A DNA stretch of 19,489 nucleotides from Tieghemiomyces parasiticus (Eukaryota; Kickxellomycota; Dimargaritomycetes; Dimargaritales; Dimargaritaceae). Positions 9,821 to 19,489 of the stretch are shown in pieces. The stretch lies in NCBI GenBank assembly GCA_027575765.1, contig JANBPT010000905.1:1-19489 (forward strand). Direction: 5' to 3'. The position numbers were made by a program, and so were the translations under genes. Each line of letters opens with the position of its first letter. Within the stretch, counting starts at the first letter, position 1. Below the pieces are notes generated by a model. The model was not told where the DNA came from. It saw only the letters and a list, made by a program, of their open reading frames with translations, and did no database searches.

Positions 9821-12295
9821 ATGCCAAAGCAAGCCACTCCCAAAAAGGCCCGCACTGCACCTGGCGGGTACACGCCGCGCGCCACGCGTTCGCGCACGGC
9901 CAAGCCCGTAGAACGGTTTGGCGAGGACGACCCGCCAGCCGTCACAACGCTGAAGAAGGTGGCCGCTAACGGCAAGCCTGAGGGCCACGGTCGGCCACTC
10001 AGCGAGTGGTCCGAGTTTGACAAATTCATCAAGGACCACACAAAGGAGACCGAGGAGGTACTGATGACGCTCCACTTTGCGCTGTTCAACCGCCGGGGCA
10101 CCAAGAACGACCTGCGCAAGAATCTACGCGCGTACCACGGGGCGACCATCGAGAACCCCGACTTGGTGGACGTGGACACCGGATCCTTGCTGGATCTGGT
10201 TAATGCCGACGCCGAACTCGCTGAGACCGTCGAAGCCGTCCACCATCTCGATGCGTACCAGAGAATGCACCCTAGACTCAACAAATTGACTACTGCCCAG
10301 CTGTCAGACCTCCTCCGCAAGTTTGACTTGCCCGCCCAGAAGAGGAAAGACGAGAAGATCGAGGTGCTTATCCGCTTCTTTATCAAGCCGGCGCGTGCGA
10401 ATACCACCCGTCCGGTCACTCCCGCCAAGTCGGCAGTCGGTAGTAAAGGGTCAGCGAAATCTGGGACGGTGACGACCACCCCCCGTAAGGTCGCCAAACC
10501 GACCAAACCCGCCGCCACCTCCTCAAAATCTCGCAAGCGCAAACACAAGGCTGAGGTGTCGGACCGCGAAGACGTGGACACTCATGACGATACCGAACAC
10601 CACGAGAGCGCTGACGACAAGGACGCTGCGGAGGAGAGCGAGAAGGAGGACGGCGAGGCCAAGTCCCCCGAGGCCGTGCTCGAGGTTACCATCGAGGAGG
10701 TCGAGGATGACGGCGGTCTAGCTCCTCAGTCCGAATTCGAGCTGACTTTGAAAGAAGAACCTGTTACCGTCGCCGCCACGCTGGATCAAGGCCCCGATAA
10801 ACGCGAGGCGGCACCGCCTCCGGCCAAAAAGCAACGCCGGGATGACACGTCCGTTGACCGGACCGCTAAGTCCCCCATCGCCAACGTCACGATCGAGGAT
10901 GCGACCGAAATGGACCTCGACAAGCATGACAATGCCCCTGTTGACGCCATACTAACGGCGGATGAAGCCCTGGCGGAAGCCGAGGCGGAAGCAGAGATGG
11001 AGGAGCTGGCTGAGGATGTGGCTAACCAGGCAGCCGCACTCGCTGAGGCGGATGCACTGGCCCGGGCCCAGGCGGAGGCGGCCAAGCTGGAGGAAGCGGA
11101 GGACCTTGCCGCTGCCACCCATGAACCCGATACAACGTCGTTTACCCGGTCTAACGGCCTCGTAACACCTGAGACTAGCAAACCTTCGCCGCAACTTATT
11201 CCCGAGGTAACCTTTGAGGAGGAGCAGGAGGTTGTCATGGAACCCATTCTGACCCGCTCGCCTAAACCATCACCGCCCTCGGTTCCTGACAACTCGTTCG
11301 ACCCGACTGCATCATCTTCGTCGGTGTCTGTGACTGTGATGGAGACAATCACCGGGTCCAATGCCCCGCCGGCTAGTCACTCGGAAGCCATCGTGACCGA
11401 GCCCGAGGCCCCCGCCACCACCACCACGTCCATTGAGTTCCAGGCTACCGTGCCATATCCCCAGGACGGCGGGCCACTCGACGATGCCCTGCCGACGTTG
11501 GACGAGGCGGCTGAATTGGCCGACGAAATTGCCTTGGCTTCCAATACCAAGGAGGGAAGAGGCCCCAGCGTCACCGAGGTTGAGACTATGATTGCCGACG
11601 CATTGGAGGACGCTGAGGACACCGTTGAAGACGCCACCCTTGCTGCTGCTACTGCTGCTGCTACCATCAAGGACACGGATCGCATTCCAGGTATTACCGA
11701 GCCCGTCGCTGCTGCGTCCCTTGCTTACGCGCCCACTCTCCCCTCGGTGATCACCCCACCCCCGCCCAAGGTGCCGTTTGGTGTCACCGATTCCAGGGTG
11801 AATGACGTTAGCTTACCGTTCGACTTTGTGAGTACCGCAGGAGGGAGCACGACCACCGCCGCGGTCACTTCTGTTTCAGATGTGACCGCTACGGATGTCC
11901 CACCGCTCGGAACCACTGCTAACCCGCTGGGCGCGGCTCTGACACCTACTGCCGACGGTGCTGTGGCTGCCGCCACCAAGCAGTCCGCAAGCCTTGAATC
12001 GTTGACGAACCCGCTCACCACCACTGTCAAGCCGGGCCTCCTCGACCAAGCCATTGCTGCTGCTACGGCTGCCCCGTACCTCTCGGACCAGGCTTTCAAC
12101 GATATTGTAAAGGGCCATATTCGCCATCTGGTCGACGCGGTGCAGGATCCGGATGTGACCACCAAGGATATCCGGGAGCGACTCCTGAAGCGCTTGGACC
12201 TGCCTATTCGTGACCAGGCGTCGCAAGCTATCAGCGATATCAACCAGTGGATTGACGAGGAGCTGAATAGCAAGCAGGAAATTATGTACAGTTAG
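9821..12295 (+). CDS. DEK: DEK-like chromatin protein (pseudo-SAP/SAP plus DEK C-terminal domain)
   Basis: A single uninterrupted frame of 824 residues, starting in a good context (AACCATGC). Residues about 60-110 match the DEK pseudo-SAP region, with LHFALFNRRGTKNDLRKNL resembling the LHKLLYNRPGT segment of DEK. Residues about 150-191 (HPRLNKLTTAQLSDLL to RFFIKPA) match the SAP box. Residues about 752-815 resemble the DEK C-terminal domain, a small helical fold that binds DNA. Between them are some 550 low-complexity residues: basic patches KSRKRKHK (about 236-243) and AKKQRR (about 337) that could be nuclear localisation signals, acidic stretches with Ser-Pro and Ser-acidic sites, and an Ala/Glu coiled-coil-like segment (about 376-430). 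Known DEK proteins act in the nucleus on chromatin, and human DEK is 375 residues. The architecture is seen; chromatin binding is inferred from the family. Confidence 0.9.
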   Translation: MPKQATPKKARTAPGGYTPRATRSRTAKPVERFGEDDPPAVTTLKKVAANGKPEGHGRPLSEWSEFDKFIKDHTKETEEVLMTLHFALFNRRGTKNDLRKNLRAYHGATIENPDLVDVDTGSLLDLVNADAELAETVEAVHHLDAYQRMHPRLNKLTTAQLSDLLRKFDLPAQKRKDEKIEVLIRFFIKPARANTTRPVTPAKSAVGSKGSAKSGTVTTTPRKVAKPTKPAATSSKSRKRKHKAEVSDREDVDTHDDTEHHESADDKDAAEESEKEDGEAKSPEAVLEVTIEEVEDDGGLAPQSEFELTLKEEPVTVAATLDQGPDKREAAPPPAKKQRRDDTSVDRTAKSPIANVTIEDATEMDLDKHDNAPVDAILTADEALAEAEAEAEMEELAEDVANQAAALAEADALARAQAEAAKLEEAEDLAAATHEPDTTSFTRSNGLVTPETSKPSPQLIPEVTFEEEQEVVMEPILTRSPKPSPPSVPDNSFDPTASSSSVSVTVMETITGSNAPPASHSEAIVTEPEAPATTTTSIEFQATVPYPQDGGPLDDALPTLDEAAELADEIALASNTKEGRGPSVTEVETMIADALEDAEDTVEDATLAAATAAATIKDTDRIPGITEPVAAASLAYAPTLPSVITPPPPKVPFGVTDSRVNDVSLPFDFVSTAGGSTTTAAVTSVSDVTATDVPPLGTTANPLGAALTPTADGAVAAATKQSASLESLTNPLTTTVKPGLLDQAIAAATAAPYLSDQAFNDIVKGHIRHLVDAVQDPDVTTKDIRERLLKRLDLPIRDQASQAISDINQWIDEELNSKQEIMYS

Positions 12296-12437
12296 GCAGG
12301 GCTCGGAGGCTCCTCCCCTCCATTCATTCCGTTCACCTTCGGTGACGCTTTCGATGGCCATAGAGAGTTTTCACCTCGCTTCGTCCCCTATCCTTCATTC
12401 CTGGCTTCTGGGCTTCCGTCACGTAAAGCTTATTGTC

Positions 12438-12524
12438 TATATATATTTAGTGTCGCCAGTATCGGCCTACATTGCTTTTAGGGATTTTTAGTATATCAAT
12501 ATATTTTTATTTTTTTTATAATTG
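12438..12524 (+). terminator. Putative 3'-end processing region of the DEK gene
   Basis: Two AT-rich runs, TATATATATTT at 12438-12448 and a longer TATATCAATATATTTTT-type run at 12492-12524 ending in a T tract, 140-230 nt after the stop. They resemble the run after the deubiquitinase gene. They fit the fungal TATATA plus U-rich pattern for 3' ends, but the exact site is unknown. Confidence 0.5.
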
Positions 12525-12962
12525 TACGCCTCCCACCTACTCCATGCGTGTGTCATATAGCCCTAGCCATCCTGCCTTTACTTTGTCAAAGTCCCTACCA
12601 CTAAAATTACCTCCCTTACGTGTGTGTATGTGTGTAGCCTTTGCCGTAACGGTCAGAACCTCCTCCTCAACGAGTGCGCTAGGTTAGCAAAACAAACGGG
12701 ACCTGGTAGAAAAGCAGGGACTGATCTTTCTACCCCGGGGAAACATTAATAGGGTTACCCCTAATGCCACCCCTCTCCCCTACCCTCTCACCCATGCGGT
12801 CAGTGTCTAGCAGTGGTGTCCCTGTCCAGGCTGTCGATACAATGAGAATCAGTGACTTGACGCCTAAGTTGAGCCCTTGGTTTTAATCAGTTGTAGTACT
12901 CTCGCGATGTTTCGCTAGGCTACTTCATTACATGCCTTCCGTCCCCCCCCCCAGCCATCAAT

Positions 12963-13003
12963 CACGTGAGGAGCATAGTTTGATAAGCCATTGGGCTACG
13001 TCA
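12963..13003. promoter_or_regulatory. E-box and bZIP-like sites upstream of RCC1
   Basis: A palindromic CACGTG lies at 12963-12968 and a TACGTCA (reverse TGACGTA) at 12997-13003, about 700 nt before the RCC1 start. CACGTG is a usual bHLH site and TGACGTA an ATF/CREB-like one. Short motifs like these occur by chance, so function is speculative. Confidence 0.25.
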
Positions 13004-13394
13004 CGGATGTTGGACGACGGCGGCGGTCGGAGCGGTGACGAGGATGCGAGGGGTGCGGGTGGAACTTGGTAAGGTTCGACCATCAATACCAGCTACCTCT
13101 TCCACCTGAATAACACCGCTTGACTCCCCCGTCCCTAGGAGGTCGCTAAACATACGATCTACACACTAGGAAGCTATTCATAGTGTAGTCGCTGTTCCAA
13201 CTTGGCCAACATCATATGGAGAGGGGGGATCAACACCAACCGAGGCTCCAAATTGCCTTATAATCCTCCTTTGGTTCAAAAAACCCTCACAACGAACGGG
13301 CCAGGAAAAAAAAGGTCAACGAAAAAATTACACTCCCAACTGTTAAAAAGTAGAAGAGATAGGGGCCGCTACAGCACAGTACGGGCTTCGACGG

Positions 13395-13677
13395 GAGGAT
13401 GGTATGTTGTCGTTTGGGCTGTTCGCGTCCGCCCCAACCCCACTTGTCCAGCTGTACATTCCGGTGCGTGCCGTTTCTTCACTTCATTACTATCTGGCCC
13501 CTGTTCCAAGCCACCCCGTGAATGCGTTTGAATCCAATCAAACCCATCCCCGCACGTTGCGTCCATTACTGTTACGGCCCACGCCCTTCCCCCTCTTGCA
13601 CTTTGTTAATCCGTCACGACCTATTTTTCATACCCCGCACTGCTAATCACCGCAACACATCCCGCTACTCATCAACC
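13395..13677 (+). promoter_or_regulatory. Pyrimidine-rich leader of the RCC1 gene
   Basis: C/T-rich sequence directly before the start codon, like the leaders of the other genes. It contains a CCAAT box near 13535. An in-frame ATG at 13522 would extend the protein by 52 residues, but its context is poor (T at -3) and the extra residues look like translated leader (rich in Pro, Ser, Arg and Cys), so the start at 13678 is preferred. Confidence 0.5.
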
Positions 13678-15696
13678 ATGTCCGCCGCTAACCGGGGAAC
13701 AAAGCGCAAATCGGCGGCACCCGAGACCGTGGTGGAGTCGAAGCGTACCAAGGCCGAAACCGGCGCAAAGGCCAAAGCTACCGCACCATCTAAGACTAAG
13801 GCCAAAGCAGTGGCCGCTGCGCTGCTAGCGGCCGCTTCGCCGGTTCGGCGGCACACCAGCCAGAATCTGGGTCGGCGTAACGCCCCTGGTGCCCGTACCG
13901 CCCCAGTACCTTACAAGGCCAAGGCCCTCGCGAAGCCTGTAGCGCAACCCAAATCGGTTGTCAAGGGTCTGAACGGTAAGGCCGAGGGAAAGAAAGCCGT
14001 CTTATCAACCACGGCCGCCGTCGCCACCACCAAGGCCGCCAAGTCGAAGGCCTCGGCTAAGAACGGCAAAGGCAAGCCCAAGGCGCCCGAGACCACAGAG
14101 GTGCAATCGGACCAGGAGCCCGCCATTTCTTCCCCTACCGAACCAGCCACCACAGCCGTGGTTGAGGCCGCCAAGGGCTTGTCCCTGAGCGACGCGGCCG
14201 ATGCCGGAACCCCCGTCAATCACGGTAAGGCTCCTAGCCGCGGTGGTCGGAAGGCTACCAATGCTGGCACTAGCGCCGCCGCGGCTACCAAAACCGCATC
14301 GGCCGACTTGAAGGCGACCTCCTCCGCCAAATCCAGTTCCCACAAGCGGTCCGCCGCCGCCAGCGCTAGCGGTGGAGAAAAGGGACATGCCACACACAAG
14401 GTTCGTATCCATACCAAGCCAATGCGGCCCACGGCAGCGGGGACCGTCCTGGTGTTCGGTAACGGCGACTGTGGCCAGCTGGGTCTAGGGGATGATATTA
14501 TGTCAAGGAAGAAGCCCTACCCTGTGGCACCGCTGAACGACGAATCTATTGTGGACATTGCAGCGGGCGGTCTGCACAACATGGCCATCACGGCGGACGG
14601 TCGACTTTTTTCGTGGGGTTGTAACGATCAGCACGCCCTAGGTCGGGAGGGCGATGAGACGGAGCCCGGCGAGGTCACACTGATGGCCGAAGACGGTACG
14701 ACACCCGTCCGTTTCCTTCGCGTAGCCTGTGGCGATTCGGTTACAGTGGCCCTCACCACGCATGGCGTCTACAGCTGGGGCACGTACCGTAGCTCCGACG
14801 GTCTGCTGGGGTTCGACCAGACCAAGGATATCCAGAAAACTCCGGCCCTCGTCGATGGGCTCCAGCATGAGGATATTATCGATATTTCCGTAGGTGCCGA
14901 CCACGTCCTCGCCCTTACCACCCACGGTGAGGTATACGGCTGGGGTGACGGTCAGCAGCACCAGCTGGGCCGCCGAATTATTGAACGCCGCAAGCGTAAC
15001 GGTCTCCGACCCACCAAACTGGGTCTCAAACACATCACTCAGATCGGCACGGGTGCCTACCATAGCTTCGCGGTTAATACTGAGGGCCAGCTGTTTGCCT
15101 GGGGGCTCAACAATTTCCATCAGTGCGGAGTGGAGGCAGATGAACCTGGTACGGACGAAAGTGCGATTTACCGGCCTACGGTGGTTCCTGAACTAGACGG
15201 CATCGCCATCGCCCAGGTCTGCGGTGGCGAACACCATTCCATCGTGCTGACCACCGAAGGTCGACTCTACGGGTTCGGGCGTTCCGATTCCCATCAATTG
15301 GGACTCCCGTTCACCACCCTCCCAGAAGATGTGGCCGCCCACCAGGCGGCCCGCGAGGCTGCCCGTGAGCGGGCGCTGGCGGAAGGCCGTCCGTTCGATG
15401 AGACGACGTTCGCCTCCCACAAAAAGGCCATCTCGCGGCCGACGCTGTTGCCTTCGGAAGAAGGGTGCCCACCGTTCGCCAAGATCGCCATTGGGTCGAA
15501 CCACAATATCGCCCTTACGGCGGACGGTGAAGTGTACTCATGGGGGTTCGGTGAAATGTTGGCCCTCGGGAACGGTGAGGATACGGATGTGCCTGCCCCT
15601 ACCTTGGTCGAAGGAAAGCGGCTTGAAAACGCCAAAGTGGTTGCCATCGCCGCGGGTGGTCAGCATTCTGTGCTCTTGTCCCAGCCCCGCGATTAG
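13678..15696 (+). CDS. RCC1: RCC1/Pim1/Prp20-type Ran guanine nucleotide exchange factor with long basic tail
   Basis: Exchanges GDP for GTP on the small GTPase Ran on chromatin, creating the RanGTP gradient for nuclear transport and spindle and nuclear-envelope assembly. Intronless, 672 residues, start in CAACCATGT. Residues 255-672 form a seven-bladed propeller; the seven blade motifs are VFGNGDCGQLGLG, LFSWGCNDQHALG, VYSWGTYRSSDGLLG, VYGWGDGQQHQLG, LFAWGLNNFHQCG, LYGFGRSDSHQLG and VYSWGFGEMLALG. The Asp needed for Ran exchange (Asp182 in human RCC1) corresponds to Asp408 in VGADHVLAL. The QLGRR segment after blade four matches fungal Pim1/Prp20. Residues 1-254 are Lys/Ala/Pro/Ser-rich, like a linker-histone tail, with GTKRK and SKRTK as probable nuclear localisation signals and an SPVRRHTS site. 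Human RCC1 is 421 residues with a tail of only about 20. Identity is firm; the tail's role is inferred. Confidence 0.96.
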   Translation: MSAANRGTKRKSAAPETVVESKRTKAETGAKAKATAPSKTKAKAVAAALLAAASPVRRHTSQNLGRRNAPGARTAPVPYKAKALAKPVAQPKSVVKGLNGKAEGKKAVLSTTAAVATTKAAKSKASAKNGKGKPKAPETTEVQSDQEPAISSPTEPATTAVVEAAKGLSLSDAADAGTPVNHGKAPSRGGRKATNAGTSAAAATKTASADLKATSSAKSSSHKRSAAASASGGEKGHATHKVRIHTKPMRPTAAGTVLVFGNGDCGQLGLGDDIMSRKKPYPVAPLNDESIVDIAAGGLHNMAITADGRLFSWGCNDQHALGREGDETEPGEVTLMAEDGTTPVRFLRVACGDSVTVALTTHGVYSWGTYRSSDGLLGFDQTKDIQKTPALVDGLQHEDIIDISVGADHVLALTTHGEVYGWGDGQQHQLGRRIIERRKRNGLRPTKLGLKHITQIGTGAYHSFAVNTEGQLFAWGLNNFHQCGVEADEPGTDESAIYRPTVVPELDGIAIAQVCGGEHHSIVLTTEGRLYGFGRSDSHQLGLPFTTLPEDVAAHQAAREAARERALAEGRPFDETTFASHKKAISRPTLLPSEEGCPPFAKIAIGSNHNIALTADGEVYSWGFGEMLALGNGEDTDVPAPTLVEGKRLENAKVVAIAAGGQHSVLLSQPRD

Positions 15697-15717
15697 GGAT
15701 GGGAGGACTGGTTATGC

Positions 15718-15764
15718 TCCTGCGCGCGCTCGCGTGCGTGTAGGTGCGTATGTGGGTGTTTATT
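15718..15764 (+). repeat. Alternating purine-pyrimidine GC/GT-rich tract after RCC1
   Basis: Directly after the RCC1 stop is a run of CGCG, GTGCGTGTAGGTGCGTATGT and GTGTTT steps, mostly alternating purine and pyrimidine. Such DNA can adopt Z-form, and as RNA it would be UG-rich with a UGUA site. A comparable TG run lies at 12618-12637 after the DEK gene. No function is shown by the sequence. Confidence 0.5.
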
Positions 15765-15796
15765 TGTTGATGCACTAGGTTAATATGAAGCGGCCA

Positions 15797-15822
15797 TTTA
15801 TTAATTATTTTATTTTTTCTTC
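15797..15822 (+). terminator. Putative 3'-end processing region of the RCC1 gene
   Basis: An AT-rich run (TTTATTAATTATTTTATTTTTTC) about 100 nt after the stop codon, the only such run near the gene. It is comparable in place and composition to the AT-rich runs after the two upstream genes. Confidence 0.5.
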
Positions 15823-16798
15823 CATGCCCTTGCTCTAATCTCGATTGATAAATTTCTGTCGATATGCCGGAATCGCTCTTCAAGCGTCCGACGATCTCAT
15901 TTACTGTCCTTTGGATGCTATATTCCCTCCCCCTCCTCCCTTTCGTTCCCATACGCCATTTTTTAGACGTCATTTGCTCGACACTGTCACTTTCTCAGTG
16001 TCAACGTTGGCTTATACCATGACGCAGACCACCATGATTTGCAATTAGATAGATCTTCACCTTAAACGCGCAAAGTCGGCTAACTTGAGTTTTACACTAC
16101 CGGATCCAAATTACATCGATGGAGCCCAAAAAGAAAGACGTTGCAGAAAATCATCAAGCTGGACGTCTCAGGCGTTGGCTATTGTACAGTTTCCAAGGCC
16201 GGGACTATTCTTCACAGCTCAGCATGCGACTTTACCCCTCCGCCATGTCCGTCCGACTGTAAGACAACAGCCCCTACCCCGCCCATGGTTCCTAGCGGGT
16301 AATGTACAATCTCGTATAGCATTTTTGTGGCCAAGTATGTTAAAGTATACTCATTGTGGATATACTGTCTAACCCGCACTCTATCGCCCTTTACTATACC
16401 GAGGTTTACCTAGCACTAGGGCGTTGATCGTGATAGCATGACCTCCCGGAATCTAACCACGAACTTTACCTCCTGCCAAACACTGCCGGGGAGTACGCTA
16501 GAGACCCGTCGGGGGTCCTCTTTGGGAATAGGCGCTTTGATCAGCCTATACGTAGCTGAACATGCCCTTCACCGCTCTCCTAATATCCTGAGCAAGTGTC
16601 GGAGGTTCCATCACTCTGTCAATTGCAAGTACCTCTAAAAACCTTGCTGGCGATGTGCGCCATCGTTAGAACATTGGGCGGCTAAGTCTCCGAGGAGATC
16701 CTCTGGGTCCGACATCTACCTACTGTAAGCCGACGTCGTTGGCGACGCGACTCAGAATTGCAGTACCAAAGCATTGCCCTACCCAAATCTCCGCGTAG

Positions 16799-16812
16799 TA
16801 TATATATATATA
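16799..16812. repeat. (TA)7 microsatellite
   Basis: Fourteen bases of perfect alternating TA. Confidence 0.95.
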
Positions 16813-17047
16813 GATAACACTCTATTAAGTTGGTCCCACTAGAAACGCAAGGCACTGTAATTTGGAGCATGGATTTTCTTGATGGGGTGTGCAATATCAA
16901 GATATTTCAAAATCAGAACACTCGGACTACCACCAATCGCTAGGTATCGTCTACGCTGAGAACCCATAATCCCAGATCCGGGTGGCGGCGTGCCTAAACC
17001 TAACATGTCACCCTTGGCGACTCCATAACAATAATGTGTCGGAATGG

Positions 17048-17072
17048 TATATATATATATATATATATATAT
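17048..17072. repeat. (TA)12 microsatellite
   Basis: Twenty-five bases of perfect alternating TA, starting and ending in T. It is likely to vary in length between strains. The short Tyr-Ile repeat it encodes in overlapping frames is an artefact. Confidence 0.97.
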
Positions 17073-19489
17073 CAGTCGGCCAGACCAATGTTCCCATCTC
17101 GCGAAACGTACCTGCTGCCAGCTCCTCAGTACTATCCTTACCTGCTTCCCGGTGGTTTTTGGCCATTCGATATTATCAAGTGGCGGCTGAAAGTCACGAG
17201 CTTTTCCATGCTGCCGGTACCTGTAGCCTAGGAGGGGAAGCGGAGACTCTCTCAACTTCAACGCGGTTACCAAATGGATCACTAAAACACATGCATGAAA
17301 AGGGACTTTCGACGCAGTCCACGAGAATGAATATAGCTTGGTAAACATTTTCTGTAAATGCAGCCCATGTCAGACTTCCTAGACACACATAATCTAATAC
17401 GCGCTTACAAGCCCTTTTTCCTGTTCCATTCGAGGCATTAATTGGACGAGAACCTACTTGGCCCTGGCACATATAACCATGTCGAAATGATCCGGGCCAT
17501 CACGTATAAATGCGAGTACTGACATGTCATTTAGAAGCGCAACGCATTCGAGACGTAAAACTAGAATAATAACGGACGCAATGGCTCACACTTGCTTCTT
17601 AGACAATGTGACTGATCTGGAGGTCGCACATGTATTATCTGGTATTTTGACTGCCCAGCTGCTACATTTAAGTATAGGCTCAAGTGCCATCGCCCCGTCA
17701 AGGTGGTTGTGCAGTCAGACGCCATTTACCTACGATCTACTGGATATTATACGCGTTTGATAGCGGCACGACCTCTGTGATAGATACTACGTCGTTAATC
17801 AGGTTATTATGCCTTGCTATTCTATGCTTTCGTCAAATTGACCGAGTAGTCCATATCGTCGGTAGAGCCAGGTACGCCATTTTTTTGTTGTATTTCAAGT
17901 TAGACGTTACAGTTGTGATGGAAGATTTGCATACTGTCCAACGCTGGTCCGCAACAAACCCATATCTAAGGCCACTAAATACTTAGCAGTAATCCTCCAA
18001 TACAGATAATCATAACTCTATAAACGCCAACTCTTGACACCGACGTCGGGTCGTTGCTGCATTTTTTTAGCCCACATTATAATAACTGCTACATAACAGA
18101 TCACTTTTCTTCTAGTAAAACTTGACACCTTAAAGGGTAATGATGAACGGCTTCACAATGAAGCAGTTAGCAGCCTATATACTTTCATAATATTAACAAG
18201 GACTGACGGGTTTTTCGTTTCGGCTTGAGTGAGTGTGACCGTGTCACTAGAGTGTGTTGAGCCGTACTGCCAATCCTGAGTAAGGAGCACTAGTTAGGGT
18301 GGGAAGGTAACATGAGTGGACCTGAAACGTTCAGGAAGAAACGAACATAATATGAATAGGTCGTTGCCAATTCCAAGTTAAGGAATCCGGCGCAAGTGGG
18401 ACGCTGAATTGGCGGGTATTGAGCCTATTGAGCACGGAAGAACAGTGTCGTTGACTACGTTGTAGACCGGCGCATCAAGCTGCAGGCTAGGCTGTTAAAA
18501 GGCGGCTAATTCTCCAGTTTAAGTGGCGTGCATGCGAAGGTGGGTGCGAATTGCATATGTAATGTTTACTTCACGATTCATAGACAATACGCAAAGAGAT
18601 ATGGCCATCAAACAGGGGTGTAGGAATTCTACACAGTCCATTCCCCCTTGACAACCAAAAACCAGCCCTTGAAGAAATAGTCGACGCTTATCATCGATAA
18701 CTCCGGCTTGCCCGGCTGATTGCTGCTGTGTCCCCGATACACGCAGGGCTTGACAATGCGAAATAGGATAATATTGTCCGCTGAATTTTACCAACTACAA
18801 GTACAAGAATGATAATTGGGGACGCCCATGCGCTCCACACTGGTACTACTCTGTAATCTACGTCCCAGCTCTAGAGTATTCCCTTAGAGGCATTCGTGCC
18901 TTCTGAAGTGGGAGGATCGACTAATGATTTACGGCAGTACGGCCCCGTTAATAGTCGTCATTGGCACGGCAGTAAATTCGATATGTATCCTTCGTCCCTC
19001 TAGTTCTCTTCGCGCCTTTGATGCACTACGAATGGCAAGTGGGCGATCCTCATGATCCACGCACACACATCCTATTCTCTCCGCTCTCTCCACCCGCTGG
19101 CTGCCGGCTGAGAGCTTTGGTCGGCGAATGGCGGACACAGAGGTCGCTCTATGATATACTTTGCCCCCCTCTTTACTCCCTCCTTCTTGTCTACTCACAC
19201 TCCACCTATTAGTCATTCAACCCAAGCGGTGGTGCTAGAGACCCCCCTGGCCAACAAAAGTTGCCCTTCACCAAGGAAGCTTGCCTTCCAACTGCAATTT
19301 CAGGGACCATGGTCTGACCGGAAACGATGTCTGTTAGTATCTATACAGATGACGGCCTAACAGAACCAACTGGCTTCTGGCAGATACGGATTTCTGAGGC
19401 TTTCACTCATCACAGGCCTGCTATGGGGTGTTATGACACACAATCGACGTTTTGTTTACAATGATCGGATGAGTTTGACCTTCTATCCA

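Larger units (their letters stand above)
12296..13394. other. 3' flank of DEK and distal promoter region of RCC1
   Basis: Contains the AT-rich 3'-end region of DEK (12438-12524), a TG-rich stretch at 12618-12637 and then sequence with no recognisable gene. The longest open stretches (12472-12687 and 13202-13531) have no domain. Potential promoter sites are described separately. Confidence 0.5.
15823..19489. other. 3.7 kb without a recognisable gene
   Basis: Base composition falls to near 45-50% GC and the strong third-position GC of the genes is absent. Open stretches exist on both strands (for example 16839-17348 minus, which runs through a TA microsatellite; 17194-17472 minus; 18519-18794 minus; 18929-19216 minus; 19327-19464 plus). 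None shows a domain I recognise or a convincing exon chain. A C/T-rich patch near 19150-19210 resembles the leaders of the genes here and could precede a gene outside the window, which is speculation. I see no tRNA, rRNA or transposase. Confidence 0.55.

Noticed and set aside
5336..13003. Shared TGACGT cores upstream of all four genes (5336, 5425, 9304, 12998) as a common bZIP regulon
   Set aside because: About two such hexamers are expected by chance in roughly 4 kb of intergenic DNA on both strands; four is not convincing.
13522..13677. N-terminal extension of RCC1 from an upstream in-frame ATG, looking faintly like a targeting peptide
   Set aside because: The ATG context is poor, the residues mirror the pyrimidine-rich leader, and a mitochondrial signal makes no sense for a nuclear exchange factor with its own nuclear localisation signals.
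17254..17283. Minus-strand FSDPFGNRVEVERV, resembling the end of glyoxalase/VOC-fold proteins
   Set aside because: The motif is short, and nothing upstream on the same strand gives the earlier strands or metal ligands of the fold in any frame. A second VOC-like hint near 17581 lies on the opposite strand. Chance is the simpler reading.
16839..17348. 169-codon minus-strand open frame through the TA microsatellite
   Set aside because: Its central part is translated TA repeat, no domain is visible on either side, and alternating TA on this strand in this frame simply contains no stop codon.

Overview
The window looks like nuclear DNA of a fungus, most likely an early-diverging one; the phylum is a guess. 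Four protein genes can be read with confidence, and all are typical eukaryotic housekeeping or chromatin genes. They have spliceosomal introns (GTAAGT/GTAATG-type donors, CTAAC-like branch points, AG acceptors), GC-rich coding sequence, A at -3 before three of the four starts, pyrimidine-rich leaders, and AT-rich TATATA/T-rich 3' flanks. Nothing bacterial (Shine-Dalgarno sites, operons, CRISPR) is present.

Layout. Positions 1-2274 form a large inverted-repeat structure: two arms of about 265 bp (outer 169 bp about 96% identical) around 1.7 kb of lower-GC sequence with no convincing gene. Positions 2275-3057 show no gene. On the minus strand, 5203-3058 holds an eight-exon gene for protein phosphatase 2A methylesterase (PPE1/PME-1), whose catalytic triad is complete after splicing. 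A divergent intergenic region of 1.28 kb follows. Then, all on the plus strand: a two-exon USP10/Ubp3-type deubiquitinase (6488-8406), an intronless 824-residue DEK-like chromatin protein (9821-12295), and an intronless RCC1/Pim1/Prp20-type Ran exchange factor with a very long basic tail (13678-15696). The last 3.8 kb (15697-19489) carries only microsatellites and no supportable gene.

The genes do not form a pathway or cluster. PME-1 demethylates and inactivates PP2A, the USP10 homologue removes ubiquitin, DEK remodels or binds chromatin, and RCC1 loads Ran with GTP on chromatin. Two neighbours (DEK and RCC1) are both chromatin proteins with expanded low-complexity regions, which is the most interesting biological point. 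I found no clear evidence of an undescribed multi-gene system; the best leads are the inverted-repeat structure, the DEK architecture and the RCC1 tail.
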